This document shows, piece after piece, positions 6,319 to 15,366 of a stretch of 64,000 nucleotides of DNA. The notes beneath the pieces were generated by a model. It was not told the DNA's origin. It did no database searches and was given only the letters and a program-made list of their open reading frames with translations. The number at the start of each line of letters is the position of its first letter. Position 1 is the stretch's first letter. The position numbers and the translations under genes were made by a program. The stretch is from Caballeronia peredens (lineage in GTDB: Bacteria; Pseudomonadota; Gammaproteobacteria; Burkholderiales; Burkholderiaceae), in NCBI GenBank assembly GCA_001544595.2, contig FCOH02000003.1, forward strand, positions 62,001-126,000, given 5' to 3'.

Positions 6319-9180
6319 TTACCACTGATACCCGGAACCGAACACGAAGCCAACGTTCCCGTAGCTGCTGGTGTTACCGGAGAGCTTGACGACCCAGCGC
6401 TCGTCCTGCGTGACGTAGGAGACGCCAAGCGCCGCGCCCGTCGCCCCGGCGTAACGCGAACCGGCCATGGCGACCATCGTCTTGCCGGGCGCGGTCGGCT
6501 GCGGCAGGCCCGCAACCGCCATGGCAGACGCGATACCTCCGTACGCCTTGCTCGCCACGTCGCTGATCTGCTGCTGAACGCCCGAGATACGTGAATCGGT
6601 ATAGCTCTGCGCTTGCGCGGCCGCGAGATTCAACTGCTGCACGTTCACCGCATCGGTGGCTTGCGTGCCCGCCGCGACATTGGTGATCTGCCGCTCGTTG
6701 CCCGCCGAACCGACCGACACCGTGTTCACGCGGTCCGCGACCGAATTTGCGCCGAGCGCCACCGAGTTGTCCGCGCTGGCGTTCGCGTTCGCGCCCATCG
6801 CGGTGGCGTGCGCGCCGGTCGCGATCGCGGCTTCGGTGTCTCGGTTGCCCTGTGCAGCAAACATCGGATTGCCACCGCTCTCAGCGATGTTCTTCACACT
6901 GTCGAGCGCGGCGTTCATCTGGTTCAGGTTCACTGCGTCGGTACCATCCATACCGTTAGCGACGTTGTGAATCACCGTGCCGCCGCTATTGCCGTCGCCG
7001 AGCGTGATGCTGCTGTAGTCGGTTTCTCCGCTCGCTGTCGTGTCGTAGGTGACGGCGGTCTTCGCGGTGCCGTCGCCATTGATCAGGCCAGCCGCCTTCA
7101 ACTGCGCCACGTTGACCGCGTCGGTATCCTCCTTACCTGCTGCGACGTTCGTGATCTGACGCTCCGCGCCCTTCGCACCGACCGACACAGTGTTGGCACG
7201 ATCCGCCACCGAGTTCGAGCCCAGCGCCACCGAGTTGTTTGCTGTGGCCTGCGCGTTGCCGCCGATCGCGACGGACTCCTCTCCCGTCGCCAGCGAATCA
7301 GCGAGCGTCGAGTTGGCGTGGAAGTACTTGATGCCGCCGCCGTTGACCATATTGCCGATGTCGCTGGTGTTGGCTGCGACGCGGCCATCGAGATCGCTCA
7401 ACGCATTGCCGACGTTGTTGAACGTCGAGTTGTCGGCGAACGTGTACGTCGGTGCCGTGACCTTGCCGTCCGAATCCACCGACGCGCCACCGCCCAAGGC
7501 ATCGGCCGTGCTCTGCGCGACGTTGAAGAGTTGCGAGCCATTCACCGCTTGCAGGCTATTGCCGCTCACCTCGCCTGCGGCGACGTTGTCCAGCGTCACT
7601 GCCGGCGCGCCCTTTCCGCCCAGCGTCACGCTCGTGTGCGTGTCATCGTCGTACTTGACGACATTCGCCAGGTTCGTGCCGATCTCGTTCTTCAATTGCG
7701 ACACGTTGACCGCGTCCGTACCATTCGCGCCTTCTGCGACGTTGATGATCTGACGCTCCGCGCCCTTTGCACCGACCGACACGCTGTTGGCACGATCTGC
7801 CACCGAGTTCGAACCCAGCGCTACCGAATTGTCCGCCGTGGCCTGCGCGTTGCCGCCGATCGCGACGCTTTCCACGCCCGAGGCTGACGAATCCGCGAGC
7901 GTCGAGTTGGCGTGGAAGTACTTGATGCCGCCGCCGTTATTGATATTGTTGATGAAGCTCGTGTTGCTTGCGACACGACCATCAAGGTTGGACAGCGCAT
8001 TGCCGACGTTGTTGAAACTCGAGTTGTCGGCGAATGTGTAGGTCGGTGCCGTGACCTTGCCGTCCGGACTCACCGACGCGCCACCGCCCAAGGCATCGGC
8101 CGTGCTCTGCGCCACGTCGAAGAGTTGCGAGCCATTCACCGCTTGCAGGCTGTTGCCGCTCACCTCGCCTGCGGCGACATTGTCCAGCGTCACTGCCGGC
8201 GCCGTCTTGCTGCCGCCCAGCGTCACGCTCTTGTGATCGTCAGCGTCGTACTTGACGACATTCGCCAGGTTCGTGCCGATCTCGTTCTTCAATTGCGACA
8301 CGTTGACCGCGTCCGTACCATTCGCGCCGTCTGCGACGTTGATGATCTGACGCTCCGCGCCCGCCGCACCGACCGACACGCTGTTGGCACGATCTGCCAC
8401 CGAGTTCGAACCCAGCGCCACCGAGTTGTCCGCCGTGGCCTGCGCATTGCCGCCGATCGCGACGCTTTCCACGCCCGAGGCTGATGAATCCGCCAGCGTC
8501 GAGTTGGCGTGGAAGTATTTCTTGTCGGCGAAACCTATCTGGAGTGCATCAAGCGCATCGCCGACATTGTGATACGCCGTTCCGTAGACCGAGTAGGTAG
8601 GCGGCGTGACCGTGCCGTCTTCTACGTCCGCCCTGCCGCCCAGCGACGCCGCGGTGCTCGACGCCAAGTCGTACAACTGCGAACCGTTGATCGCATCCTG
8701 GCTCCCAAAGTACACGTCGCCCGCTTTCAGATCTTTGATCTTATTAGACGTGTTCATCGAAAGATCGGCGTACGCGTTGATTCCTGCGCTCGCGGAAATC
8801 GTGAACATCTTGTTTTTGTTCACGCCCATCGAAATTGTCTTGTTGGCGTCGATGATCATCCACGAGTCCATGGCGCCAGTCGCAGTGTAGGCTACCGTGC
8901 CCGCCGCGAACGAGCCGCCGCCGTCGCACGAACTCCCGGTCGACAGTCCTGTGAGCGTCTGCGTATTCAGGCACAGCCCTCCTGGCCCCAACAATCCAAC
9001 CGAATAGGAGTTCGCAGGCCCGAGCGCGTGCGCGCTCCCGGTCAGCAGCGAAAGAACCGACGACACCGATGCCACCGCGACCGCGCGTCCTCGTCCCTTA
9101 CCCTTGGCCTTTGCAAATTCAGGAACCGCGATCCAGCTTTCCGAAGCAGCATTCCAAACTACTTTGTATGTCTTATTCAT
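6319..9180 (-). CDS. Trimeric autotransporter adhesin (YadA-like)
   Basis: 953 residues. It begins with an extended signal peptide region (MNKTYKVVWNAASESWIAV), then a lysine/arginine-rich linker and a hydrophobic core ending SAHA near residue 52. The passenger is built of YadA-type head repeats (SVALGSNSVADRANSVSVG) and neck motifs (GTDAVNVSQLK), with two long units nearly identical to each other. The C-terminus is the YadA membrane anchor (AGATGAALGVSYVTQDERW, ending GSGYQW with a terminal aromatic residue). Such proteins trimerise in the outer membrane and mediate adhesion or autoaggregation. It is monocistronic, with its own terminator; ligand unknown. Confidence 0.95.
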   Translation of the reverse strand: MNKTYKVVWNAASESWIAVPEFAKAKGKGRGRAVAVASVSSVLSLLTGSAHALGPANSYSVGLLGPGGLCLNTQTLTGLSTGSSCDGGGSFAAGTVAYTATGAMDSWMIIDANKTISMGVNKNKMFTISASAGINAYADLSMNTSNKIKDLKAGDVYFGSQDAINGSQLYDLASSTAASLGGRADVEDGTVTPPTYSVYGTAYHNVGDALDALQIGFADKKYFHANSTLADSSASGVESVAIGGNAQATADNSVALGSNSVADRANSVSVGAAGAERQIINVADGANGTDAVNVSQLKNEIGTNLANVVKYDADDHKSVTLGGSKTAPAVTLDNVAAGEVSGNSLQAVNGSQLFDVAQSTADALGGGASVSPDGKVTAPTYTFADNSSFNNVGNALSNLDGRVASNTSFINNINNGGGIKYFHANSTLADSSASGVESVAIGGNAQATADNSVALGSNSVADRANSVSVGAKGAERQIINVAEGANGTDAVNVSQLKNEIGTNLANVVKYDDDTHTSVTLGGKGAPAVTLDNVAAGEVSGNSLQAVNGSQLFNVAQSTADALGGGASVDSDGKVTAPTYTFADNSTFNNVGNALSDLDGRVAANTSDIGNMVNGGGIKYFHANSTLADSLATGEESVAIGGNAQATANNSVALGSNSVADRANTVSVGAKGAERQITNVAAGKEDTDAVNVAQLKAAGLINGDGTAKTAVTYDTTASGETDYSSITLGDGNSGGTVIHNVANGMDGTDAVNLNQMNAALDSVKNIAESGGNPMFAAQGNRDTEAAIATGAHATAMGANANASADNSVALGANSVADRVNTVSVGSAGNERQITNVAAGTQATDAVNVQQLNLAAAQAQSYTDSRISGVQQQISDVASKAYGGIASAMAVAGLPQPTAPGKTMVAMAGSRYAGATGAALGVSYVTQDERWVVKLSGNTSSYGNVGFVFGSGYQW
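7321..8511. repeat. Long internal tandem repeats within the adhesin gene
   Basis: Two consecutive units of about 594 and 597 bases (7321-7914, 7915-8511) start at the same GAAGTA word and are nearly identical; a third partial copy continues past 8512. Each encodes about 198 residues: head, neck, stalk, neck. Units this similar recombine readily, so copy number may vary between strains. Confidence 0.8.
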
Positions 9181-9565
9181 GTCCTCGAGTCCTCGTTTCT
9201 TTTAGGATGACTGGTCCTCCGGACGGCACCGCAAAACGAAATTACCCTAACACTTCGTTGTGCGAACATTCCAGAATCGACCGGCGCAAAATCGAGGAGG
9301 ATTCTTCTCTGATTAGAAGATTATTTCTATTCTCAAATTCCTAAATTACTGTTTTCATCAGCAACGCGCCCAAGCTTTCAAAAAAAAGTTACTCAATGCA
9401 AGAGACGATGAATGCTTTATGTCATCCACTTTCGCAAATCAAAGGATATTAGGCAGCAATATTGTTGCGAAGGCGAATGCATAACGGGCGACACGCTGCA
9501 TCGCGCAAGCAAAAAAAGCGCGCCGCAGGTTGCCCCGCGACGCGCTTCCTGACAAGAGGCAGCTT
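9181..9565. other. Intergenic stretch between BKACE and adhesin genes
   Basis: 385 bases. The adhesin-proximal part (9181-9350) is AT-rich and must carry the leftward adhesin promoter; a GAGGAC ribosome-binding site lies just before the ATG. The BKACE-proximal part holds a terminator hairpin (9509-9547). No further gene was seen. Confidence 0.5.
9509..9547 (-). terminator. Terminator after the BKACE gene
   Basis: AAGCGCG (9516-9522) pairs with CGCGCTT (9541-9547); seven A bases at 9511-9517 give a T run on the minus strand. It lies 19 bases past the BKACE stop codon. Confidence 0.65.
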
Positions 9566-10402
9566 TTATAGCGACAACAGCTTGCGCGCCTCCTTCGCCG
9601 TCGCAACAGGACGTCCATACTCCGCGCACAGATCCGCCACGCGGCCCACCAGTTGCGCGTTGCTTTTCGCGAGCGTGTCCTTGTCCCAGCGCACGTTGTC
9701 TTCGAGACCCGTGCGGCAATGCCCGCCCAATTCGAGCGTCCAGTGATTCACTTCCAGCTGATGGCGTCCGATGCCCGCAGCCGTCCACGTCGCATCGGGC
9801 AAATTCTTCCTCAACTGTTCGACTTCGAACTCGAGAATCTCGCGCCGCGCCGGAAGCGCGTTTTTCACGCCGAGCACGAACTGAACGTGCACCGGCGATT
9901 TCAGCAAGCCCTGGTTCACGAGATCGACCGTGCTGTAGAGCATGGCCAGGTCGAAGATTTCGATCTCGGGCTTCACGTCGTGGTCAAGCATCATCTGCGC
10001 GAGCGAGCGGACGAAATCGGGCGGATTCTCGTAGACGATCGTCGGGAAATTGACCGAGCCCGTCGCGAGCGATGCCATGTCGGGCTTCAGGTCGAGCATC
10101 GCGCCGCGCTGTTCGAATGAACGGCCGCGGCCGCCGGTCGAGAACTGAATGATGATGTCCGGGCAATGCTTGCGGATGCCCTCCTGCAATTCGGCGAAGC
10201 GATGACGGTCGGAACTCGAACGCTCATCCTCGTCTCGCACGTGCAGATGCACGAGCGTCGCGCCCGCTTCGTAGGCCTCGTGGGTGCTCTCGACCTGTTC
10301 GGCGATCGTGATCGGCACCGCGGGATTGTCCTTCTTGCGCGGCACCGATCCGGTAATGGCGACCGATATCACGCAAGGTTCATTCGTCTTCGATTGAGTC
10401 AC
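9566..10402 (-). CDS. BKACE family beta-keto acid cleavage enzyme (DUF849)
   Basis: 278 residues, the usual family length. Visible family marks are the HxH metal site in GATLVHLHVRDED (near residue 50), FSTGGRG near residue 90 and the EIEIFD strand. BKACE enzymes condense a beta-keto acid with acetyl-CoA and split it into acetoacetate plus a CoA ester; the founding member acts on 3-keto-5-aminohexanoate. Specificity differs widely and cannot be read here. It stands alone between terminators, so context gives no substrate. Confidence 0.9.
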   Translation of the reverse strand: MTQSKTNEPCVISVAITGSVPRKKDNPAVPITIAEQVESTHEAYEAGATLVHLHVRDEDERSSSDRHRFAELQEGIRKHCPDIIIQFSTGGRGRSFEQRGAMLDLKPDMASLATGSVNFPTIVYENPPDFVRSLAQMMLDHDVKPEIEIFDLAMLYSTVDLVNQGLLKSPVHVQFVLGVKNALPARREILEFEVEQLRKNLPDATWTAAGIGRHQLEVNHWTLELGGHCRTGLEDNVRWDKDTLAKSNAQLVGRVADLCAEYGRPVATAKEARKLLSL

Positions 10403-10598
10403 GCTTCGCTCCTTTGCGGCGCCGGCCCGGCAACATCTGCGGGAACAGGGACGGCGCTCATGAATTTGAACTAACTAGTACGTTTATCAATGTTGACGCA
10501 TTGCCGGTTGCCCTGCAAGCCACACAAACCCTAACTCCTCGCCGGCGATCGAGAACGAACGTTCGCTGTTCGTATGACGAATCGAGATGGCGTCCCGC

Positions 10599-10880
10599 TC
10601 ACTTCTTTTGCGCATCCTCCGCCAGCATGAGTCCGACCTGCTCGTCGGTGATCGCGGGTTTGATATCGAACATGAACAGATCGGCCCATTCGTGCGCCCA
10701 GCGCGCGAGCGGCCCGATGTCGTCGACTTCGCATACGGCGATGCCCCAGATCGAGCCGATGGCGTGCCATCGCCCCAGCAGACGGATGCCGTCGGGCGGC
10801 GCGCCGCGGGTTTGCAGGAATCGCTCGGCCGCCTGTCTTTCGACTTCGGGCTGCGCCGTCCAGTTGACGATGAATAGCAT
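10599..10880 (-). CDS. Small DUF3303-like protein
   Basis: 93 residues. The start (MLFIVNWTAQPEVERQAAERF) and the LLGRWHAIGSIWGIAVCEVDD core match the DUF3303 pattern, a small ferredoxin-like alpha/beta fold of unknown role. The ATG at 10880 is preceded by AAGGAGG at good spacing, which settles the start against longer upstream possibilities. It is cytoplasmic, with no signal peptide, and appears monocistronic. Confidence 0.75.
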   Translation of the reverse strand: MLFIVNWTAQPEVERQAAERFLQTRGAPPDGIRLLGRWHAIGSIWGIAVCEVDDIGPLARWAHEWADLFMFDIKPAITDEQVGLMLAEDAQKK

Positions 10881-11094
10881 GGCTCGATCCTCCTTGTGGA
10901 ACGCCATGAACCGGCGCGGGGCACCGGGCTCGCCGCCGCATCGGTCCATTCGGACGACGCGGTTCATCCAGTATAGGAGGCGCCAAACCGCGCGACGACG
11001 CATTGCATTCTGCGTTTTGCATGACGCATTCAATCCGCCGGAAGTGCACTATCCTCTTGCCACCGGTTCAGGCGGGCGCCGCCCCGCGCGTGAT

Positions 11095-11457
11095 TCAGTG
11101 CATCACGACGACGGGCGCCGCGAGCAACGGCTGTGCATACGTGACCCTGACGGCGGGTGCGACCGCGTAGGCCGGAACGGGCGCGGCCACGACGACGACC
11201 GGCGGCCTCGGCGGCGGAGGCGGAGGCGCGCTGACCATCACCGGCGTGACGACCGGCGCCACGACGACGGTTCGCGCGGGCACGTAGTAATACGGCGGGC
11301 GCGGCGGCGGCGCATAGTAGTAGACGGGACGCGGCGGCGCATAGACCACGGCGGGCGCGACGTACGTCACCTGCACGCTCGTTCCGGCGACGGCGCTCTT
11401 CGCGCAGGTGAGACCGATGGCGGTGACGGCGAAAACGCTCAGAAAACGGATGTTCAT
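11095..11457 (-). CDS. Exported proline/tyrosine/valine-rich small protein
   Basis: 120 residues. A cleavable signal peptide (MNIRFLSVFAVTAIGLTCAKSAVAG) precedes a low-complexity region made of P, Y, V and A, for example YYYAPPPRPPYYYVPAR and APPPPPPRPPVVVV. No catalytic motif is visible. Such proteins are common in this group and probably sit in the periplasm or outer membrane; the role is unknown. Codon use is ordinary for the window. Confidence 0.7.
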   Translation of the reverse strand: MNIRFLSVFAVTAIGLTCAKSAVAGTSVQVTYVAPAVVYAPPRPVYYYAPPPRPPYYYVPARTVVVAPVVTPVMVSAPPPPPPRPPVVVVAAPVPAYAVAPAVRVTYAQPLLAAPVVVMH

Positions 11458-11715
11458 GGTGAAGGCCTCGTGCTTGTGAAGGCGATGGAATCGGTGATCG
11501 GCATCGGTGAACGAGCCGGCGATGACAACGATAGCGACGCGCCGCGCAAAGCGTGAGGCATAACTTGTTTCAGCGAATGTCAGGCAGAAGGTCCGTCGTC
11601 ACCCATGTAATACGGCGACACGATTCATCGCTTCCCCGAGATTGCGTTCGCTGCGCGGCTCAATAGAATGGCATCACCGTTCACGTTCGTTGGCATCCGA
11701 ATCAGGGAGAGAATC

Positions 11716-12018
11716 ATGCGAAAGATCCTGGCCATCCTTGCCGCCTGCGCGGCCTGCGCCACGTCGGGCGCGGCGCTCGCGCAAACCGCCACGCAGCCGA
11801 TGGGCGCGAGCCCGCGCGTCGAACGCGCGCTCGGCCAGTTGCAGACGCGCTTCACGAGCGCCAACACCACGCACGACGGCAAGCTCACGCGCGAACAGGC
11901 ATCTACCGGCATGCCGATGGTCGCCAAGCACTTCGACGAAATCGACACGCAAAAGAACGGCTACGTGACGCTGCCGCAGATCGAAGCCTTCATGCGCGAG
12001 CACGCCGCCCAACGCTGA
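11716..12018 (+). CDS. Exported EF-hand-like protein
   Basis: 100 residues. Signal peptide MRKILAILAACAACATSGAALAQ, cleaved near residue 23. Two calcium-loop-like segments follow: NTTHDGKLTREQ and DTQKNGYVTLPQIE, each with acidic or amide residues at alternating positions and a central Gly. It would act in the periplasm, perhaps as a calcium sensor. The ATG at 11716 has GGGAGA in front. It lies 12 bases before a two-component system and probably shares its transcript, so it may be a target or input of that system. Confidence 0.8.
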   Translation: MRKILAILAACAACATSGAALAQTATQPMGASPRVERALGQLQTRFTSANTTHDGKLTREQASTGMPMVAKHFDEIDTQKNGYVTLPQIEAFMREHAAQR

Positions 12019-12030
12019 TCCGGAGCATCC

Positions 12031-12744
12031 ATGGAGACATTGCCGAAGATCATCGTGCTCGACGACGAAGCCGAGCTACGCAACATGCTGCAGCGCTTTC
12101 TGAGCTCGCAGGGCTTCGAAGTGCGCGTCGTCGAGAACGGCAAGCGGCTCGACCGCTACCTGCAACGCGAGCCCTATGACCTGCTCGTGCTCGACTGGAT
12201 GATGGAGCCCGAAGACGGTCTCTCGGTCTGCAAGCGCCTGCGCGCGGAAGGCCAGACCTTGCCCATTCTGATGCTCACGGCAAAGGGCGATCCGGTCGAC
12301 AAAGTGGTCGGTCTCGAAACCGGCGCCGACGACTACCTCGCCAAGCCCTTTCTGCCGCAGGAACTCGTCGCACGCGTGCGCGCCCTTCTGCGCCGCCAGA
12401 AAATCGCCGCGGGCGATCCGACGCACACGCAGCAAGTGCTTCGCTTCGGCGAGTTCCGCCTCGATCTCGGCAAGCAGACACTTCAACGCAACGGCGAACC
12501 GTTCGAAATCCATTCCGCGCAGATGCAACTGCTCACGGCGCTCGGCTCGTCGCCGAACCGCGCGGTGAGCCGCGACAACCTCATCGCGCGTACGCGTGGG
12601 CGCGATCACGACGCGCTCGATCGCAGCATCGACGTGCAGGTGCTGCGGCTGCGTCAGCTCATCGAGGAAGATCCGGGCAAGCCGCGCTTCATCAAAACGG
12701 TGTGGGGCGTCGGTTACATGCTCCTCGCCGAAGTCGCGGCGTGA
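12031..12744 (+). CDS. OmpR-family response regulator
   Basis: 237 residues. Receiver domain with acidic pocket D11-D12, phospho-acceptor D55 in LLVLDWMMEPEDG, T83 and K105. A winged-helix Trans_reg_C domain follows from about residue 140, ending FIKTVWGVGYMLL. It is the DNA-binding partner of the kinase encoded next; the kinase GTG overlaps its stop (GTGA). The preceding gene encodes an exported EF-hand protein, so the signal could be calcium or an envelope condition, which is inference. Confidence 0.93.
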   Translation: METLPKIIVLDDEAELRNMLQRFLSSQGFEVRVVENGKRLDRYLQREPYDLLVLDWMMEPEDGLSVCKRLRAEGQTLPILMLTAKGDPVDKVVGLETGADDYLAKPFLPQELVARVRALLRRQKIAAGDPTHTQQVLRFGEFRLDLGKQTLQRNGEPFEIHSAQMQLLTALGSSPNRAVSRDNLIARTRGRDHDALDRSIDVQVLRLRQLIEEDPGKPRFIKTVWGVGYMLLAEVAA

Positions 12745-14078
12745 CGTCCGTGCGCCTCGCGCCGCGCTCGCTCTTCGCGCGCAACATCCTGCTGCTTGTC
12801 GCGCTCGTCGCGGTCAGCCAGGTGTGTGCGATCGCCGTGCTGCTGCACTTCATCCAGACGCCGCGCATCGAGCGCGCGGCGGCGACCTTCGCGAGCTATA
12901 TCGTCACGCTCGATACGCTTTTGCGCGCCACGCCGCCCGAGGCCGCGAACACCGCCGTCGCCCATCTCGACGTACGCGCGGCGTTGCCCGAAGGCGCGGC
13001 GCCCTCCGCGCCCGAATCGCGGCTGCGGTTTTATCAGACGTACCAGCGCAGAACGTTCATCGAAAGCCTGCGGCGTCATTTGCCCGCCGAGATGCTCGTG
13101 CGCTGGCAAGGCGCCGATACGAGCGGCGACGGTCAGCAGCGCCTGTGGATTCGCGCGCATCTGTCGGGCGAGCCGCGCTGGATCGCGCTGCCGGTTCCCG
13201 AAGCCGCGCACGACGACGGCCTCACCACCGCGCTCCTGCTCTCGCTCGGCCTCGGCGCGCTCGCGATCGCGACGGCGTATCTGATCCAGCGCCACCTGAA
13301 CCGCCCGCTCGCGCATCTCGCCGATGCCGCGCGCCTCGTCTCCGCGGGCGGCGAGCCCGGCGTGCTGCCGACCGACGGCCCGACCGAGATCGCGCAGGTC
13401 AGCCACGCGTTCAACCGGATGACGGCCGCGCTCAGGGAGGCGGACGCGACGCGCGCGCTCATGCTCGCGGGCATCTCGCACGACATCCGCACGCCGATGA
13501 CCAAGCTGCGCCTCGCCATGGCGATGTCCTCCGTGCCCGCGACGGATGCATCGTTCGCGGCGTCGGCGGAAGGGTATCTCGACACCATCGACATGATTCT
13601 TCAGCAGTTCATGGACTACGCGGGCAGCGGCGCGAAGGAAGCGCCCGTCGTCGGCGACCTCAATGCGCTGATCGCCAATCTCGCCGCCGATTTCGCCGGG
13701 CTCGGACATGAGTTCGCGCTCGATCTGGGCCGCATCGAACCGTTCGCGTTCCGCCCGATCAGCATGATGCGCATGCTCATGAACGTGATGCAGAACGCGG
13801 TGCTCTACGGCGTCACCGGACTGGAAGTGCGCACCTGGACCGACGAGCGGACGAAGCGTGCGTGCATCGTAATCGCGGATCGCGGAAAGGGGCTAGGTGG
13901 CCAGGATCCCGAAGCGCTCAAGCAGCCGTTCAAGCGCGGCGGCGGCGAAGGTCAGCCGAAGGGAACGGGACTCGGACTCGCGATCGTCGAGCGCATCGCG
14001 CGCCTGCATGGCGGCACGCTGGAGTTGCGGGCACGCGAAGGCGGCGGCGCGCAAGCGTGCATCGAACTGCCGGTCTGA
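12741..14078 (+). CDS. Membrane sensor histidine kinase (EnvZ-like)
   Basis: 445 residues from the GTG at 12741, chosen for the GTGA overlap with the regulator gene; a second GTG at 12750 is possible. Membrane helices at about 14-36 and 161-183 enclose a periplasmic domain of about 125 residues. Then come a HAMP region, the dimerisation box with H247 (ISHDIRTPMTKLRLAM), the N box (NVMQNAVLYG), G1 (ADRGKGLGG) and G2 (GTGLGLAIV). It should phosphorylate the response regulator encoded just upstream. Confidence 0.92.
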   Translation: MTSVRLAPRSLFARNILLLVALVAVSQVCAIAVLLHFIQTPRIERAAATFASYIVTLDTLLRATPPEAANTAVAHLDVRAALPEGAAPSAPESRLRFYQTYQRRTFIESLRRHLPAEMLVRWQGADTSGDGQQRLWIRAHLSGEPRWIALPVPEAAHDDGLTTALLLSLGLGALAIATAYLIQRHLNRPLAHLADAARLVSAGGEPGVLPTDGPTEIAQVSHAFNRMTAALREADATRALMLAGISHDIRTPMTKLRLAMAMSSVPATDASFAASAEGYLDTIDMILQQFMDYAGSGAKEAPVVGDLNALIANLAADFAGLGHEFALDLGRIEPFAFRPISMMRMLMNVMQNAVLYGVTGLEVRTWTDERTKRACIVIADRGKGLGGQDPEALKQPFKRGGGEGQPKGTGLGLAIVERIARLHGGTLELRAREGGGAQACIELPV

Positions 14079-14100
14079 TCGCGAGGAAAACCGGCGCCGT

Positions 14101-15252
14101 TCATTCCCGCGCTTCGCGCAGCGGCGTGAATTCCGCCGTGCCGGAGCCGGTGAGACGCGCGCGGATCGCGCGGCGCATCGGTTCTTCGTAGAAGCGGAAT
14201 ACCGCGACGCTCGCCCACACCACGAACGCGAGCACCATCCAGCCGTTCGCGCGATCGAAACCCGCGAGCAGCGCAAGATACGCGATCGGCACGTGAATCA
14301 GGTACAGCGAATAGCTCGCCTCGCCGAGCCTCACGAGCGGGCGGCCATTCAGCAATCCGATCACGGGCCGCTCGAGCAGCGCGAGCCCGAGAATCAGCAG
14401 CGCGAAGAACGGCGCTTCCACGTAGAAGACCGGCGAGAACGGATGCCACGCCGCCAGCACGACCAGCGCCGCGAGCGCCGCGCAGACGAACGTCAACCCG
14501 AGCGCGTGGCGGCCGGCGCGCCGCTCGCGCATCGACAGGAACAGGAGTGCCGCGCCGATGCCGAGCACGAACTCCGCCACGCGCAGCAGCGGCAACGCCA
14601 CGACGAGAAAGCCGCTGCGCGACACGGGCAGCGTTGCCTGAATCAGCATGGTGCCTGCGCCCTGCGCAATCCATATCCCGACGCAGGCGAGCAGGATGCG
14701 CCGCGTGCCGTGCCCGTCGAGCTTGCGCAAAAGCCAGGGAAACAGCGCGTAGAAGAACGCTTCGCACGACACGCTGTCGGACGGACCATTCCACGGCTGG
14801 TTGATCGCCGCGAACGGAAACCAGGCGTTAAGCAAAAGAAGCTGGCACAGAAGGCTCAGCACGAGCGAGAGCTGCACGGAGCTTTTCAGCGCGAACCATT
14901 GCAGCAGACGCGCGGCGTCATCGGTATAGAGCAGCCAGGCCGTCACCGGCGCGACGAGCGCCAGTCCGAACAGCACCACGGGATAAATCCGCGCAAAGCG
15001 GGCGATGTAAAACGCACGCGGCCCGCCCGACGCGAGCGGCTCGCGATACGTGTACGTCAGGATAAAGCCTGACAGTACGAAGAAAAGCGACACGGCGGGC
15101 CGGCCGCCATCGACGAAATCGAAAAAGGCCCGGTTCATCGGCAGAAGGCCCAGTTCCGCGAAGTGCGAGAGCACGACCGTCATCGCGGCGATGAACCGTA
15201 TGCTCGTCAGCGCGGGCAATGCGCCGCCCGCTGGTTTTGTCGAGGCGCCCAT
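14101..15252 (-). CDS. Acyltransferase family 3 (OafA/NodX type)
   Basis: 383 residues with about ten membrane segments. The N-terminal pattern LTSIRFIAAMTVVLSHF (with the conserved Arg and His) and FFVLSGFILTYTY mark the AT3 family, which transfers acyl groups, often acetyl, to sugars of surface polysaccharides or glycolipids at the inner membrane. The ATG at 15252 has AGGGAT in front; a TTG at 15273 would add seven residues. It is convergent with the kinase gene (22 bases apart) and has no polysaccharide genes around it. Confidence 0.88.
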   Translation of the reverse strand: MGASTKPAGGALPALTSIRFIAAMTVVLSHFAELGLLPMNRAFFDFVDGGRPAVSLFFVLSGFILTYTYREPLASGGPRAFYIARFARIYPVVLFGLALVAPVTAWLLYTDDAARLLQWFALKSSVQLSLVLSLLCQLLLLNAWFPFAAINQPWNGPSDSVSCEAFFYALFPWLLRKLDGHGTRRILLACVGIWIAQGAGTMLIQATLPVSRSGFLVVALPLLRVAEFVLGIGAALLFLSMRERRAGRHALGLTFVCAALAALVVLAAWHPFSPVFYVEAPFFALLILGLALLERPVIGLLNGRPLVRLGEASYSLYLIHVPIAYLALLAGFDRANGWMVLAFVVWASVAVFRFYEEPMRRAIRARLTGSGTAEFTPLREARE

Positions 15253-15366
15253 GTCGATCCCTTTTTTTGTCAAGGGAGACTAGCGGACCCACAGGGCGAC
15301 TTATGTTCGCCAAACGGCGTTTCTGAAGCAAATACGGGAAAGCGCTACACGTCCGCTACACGGCCA

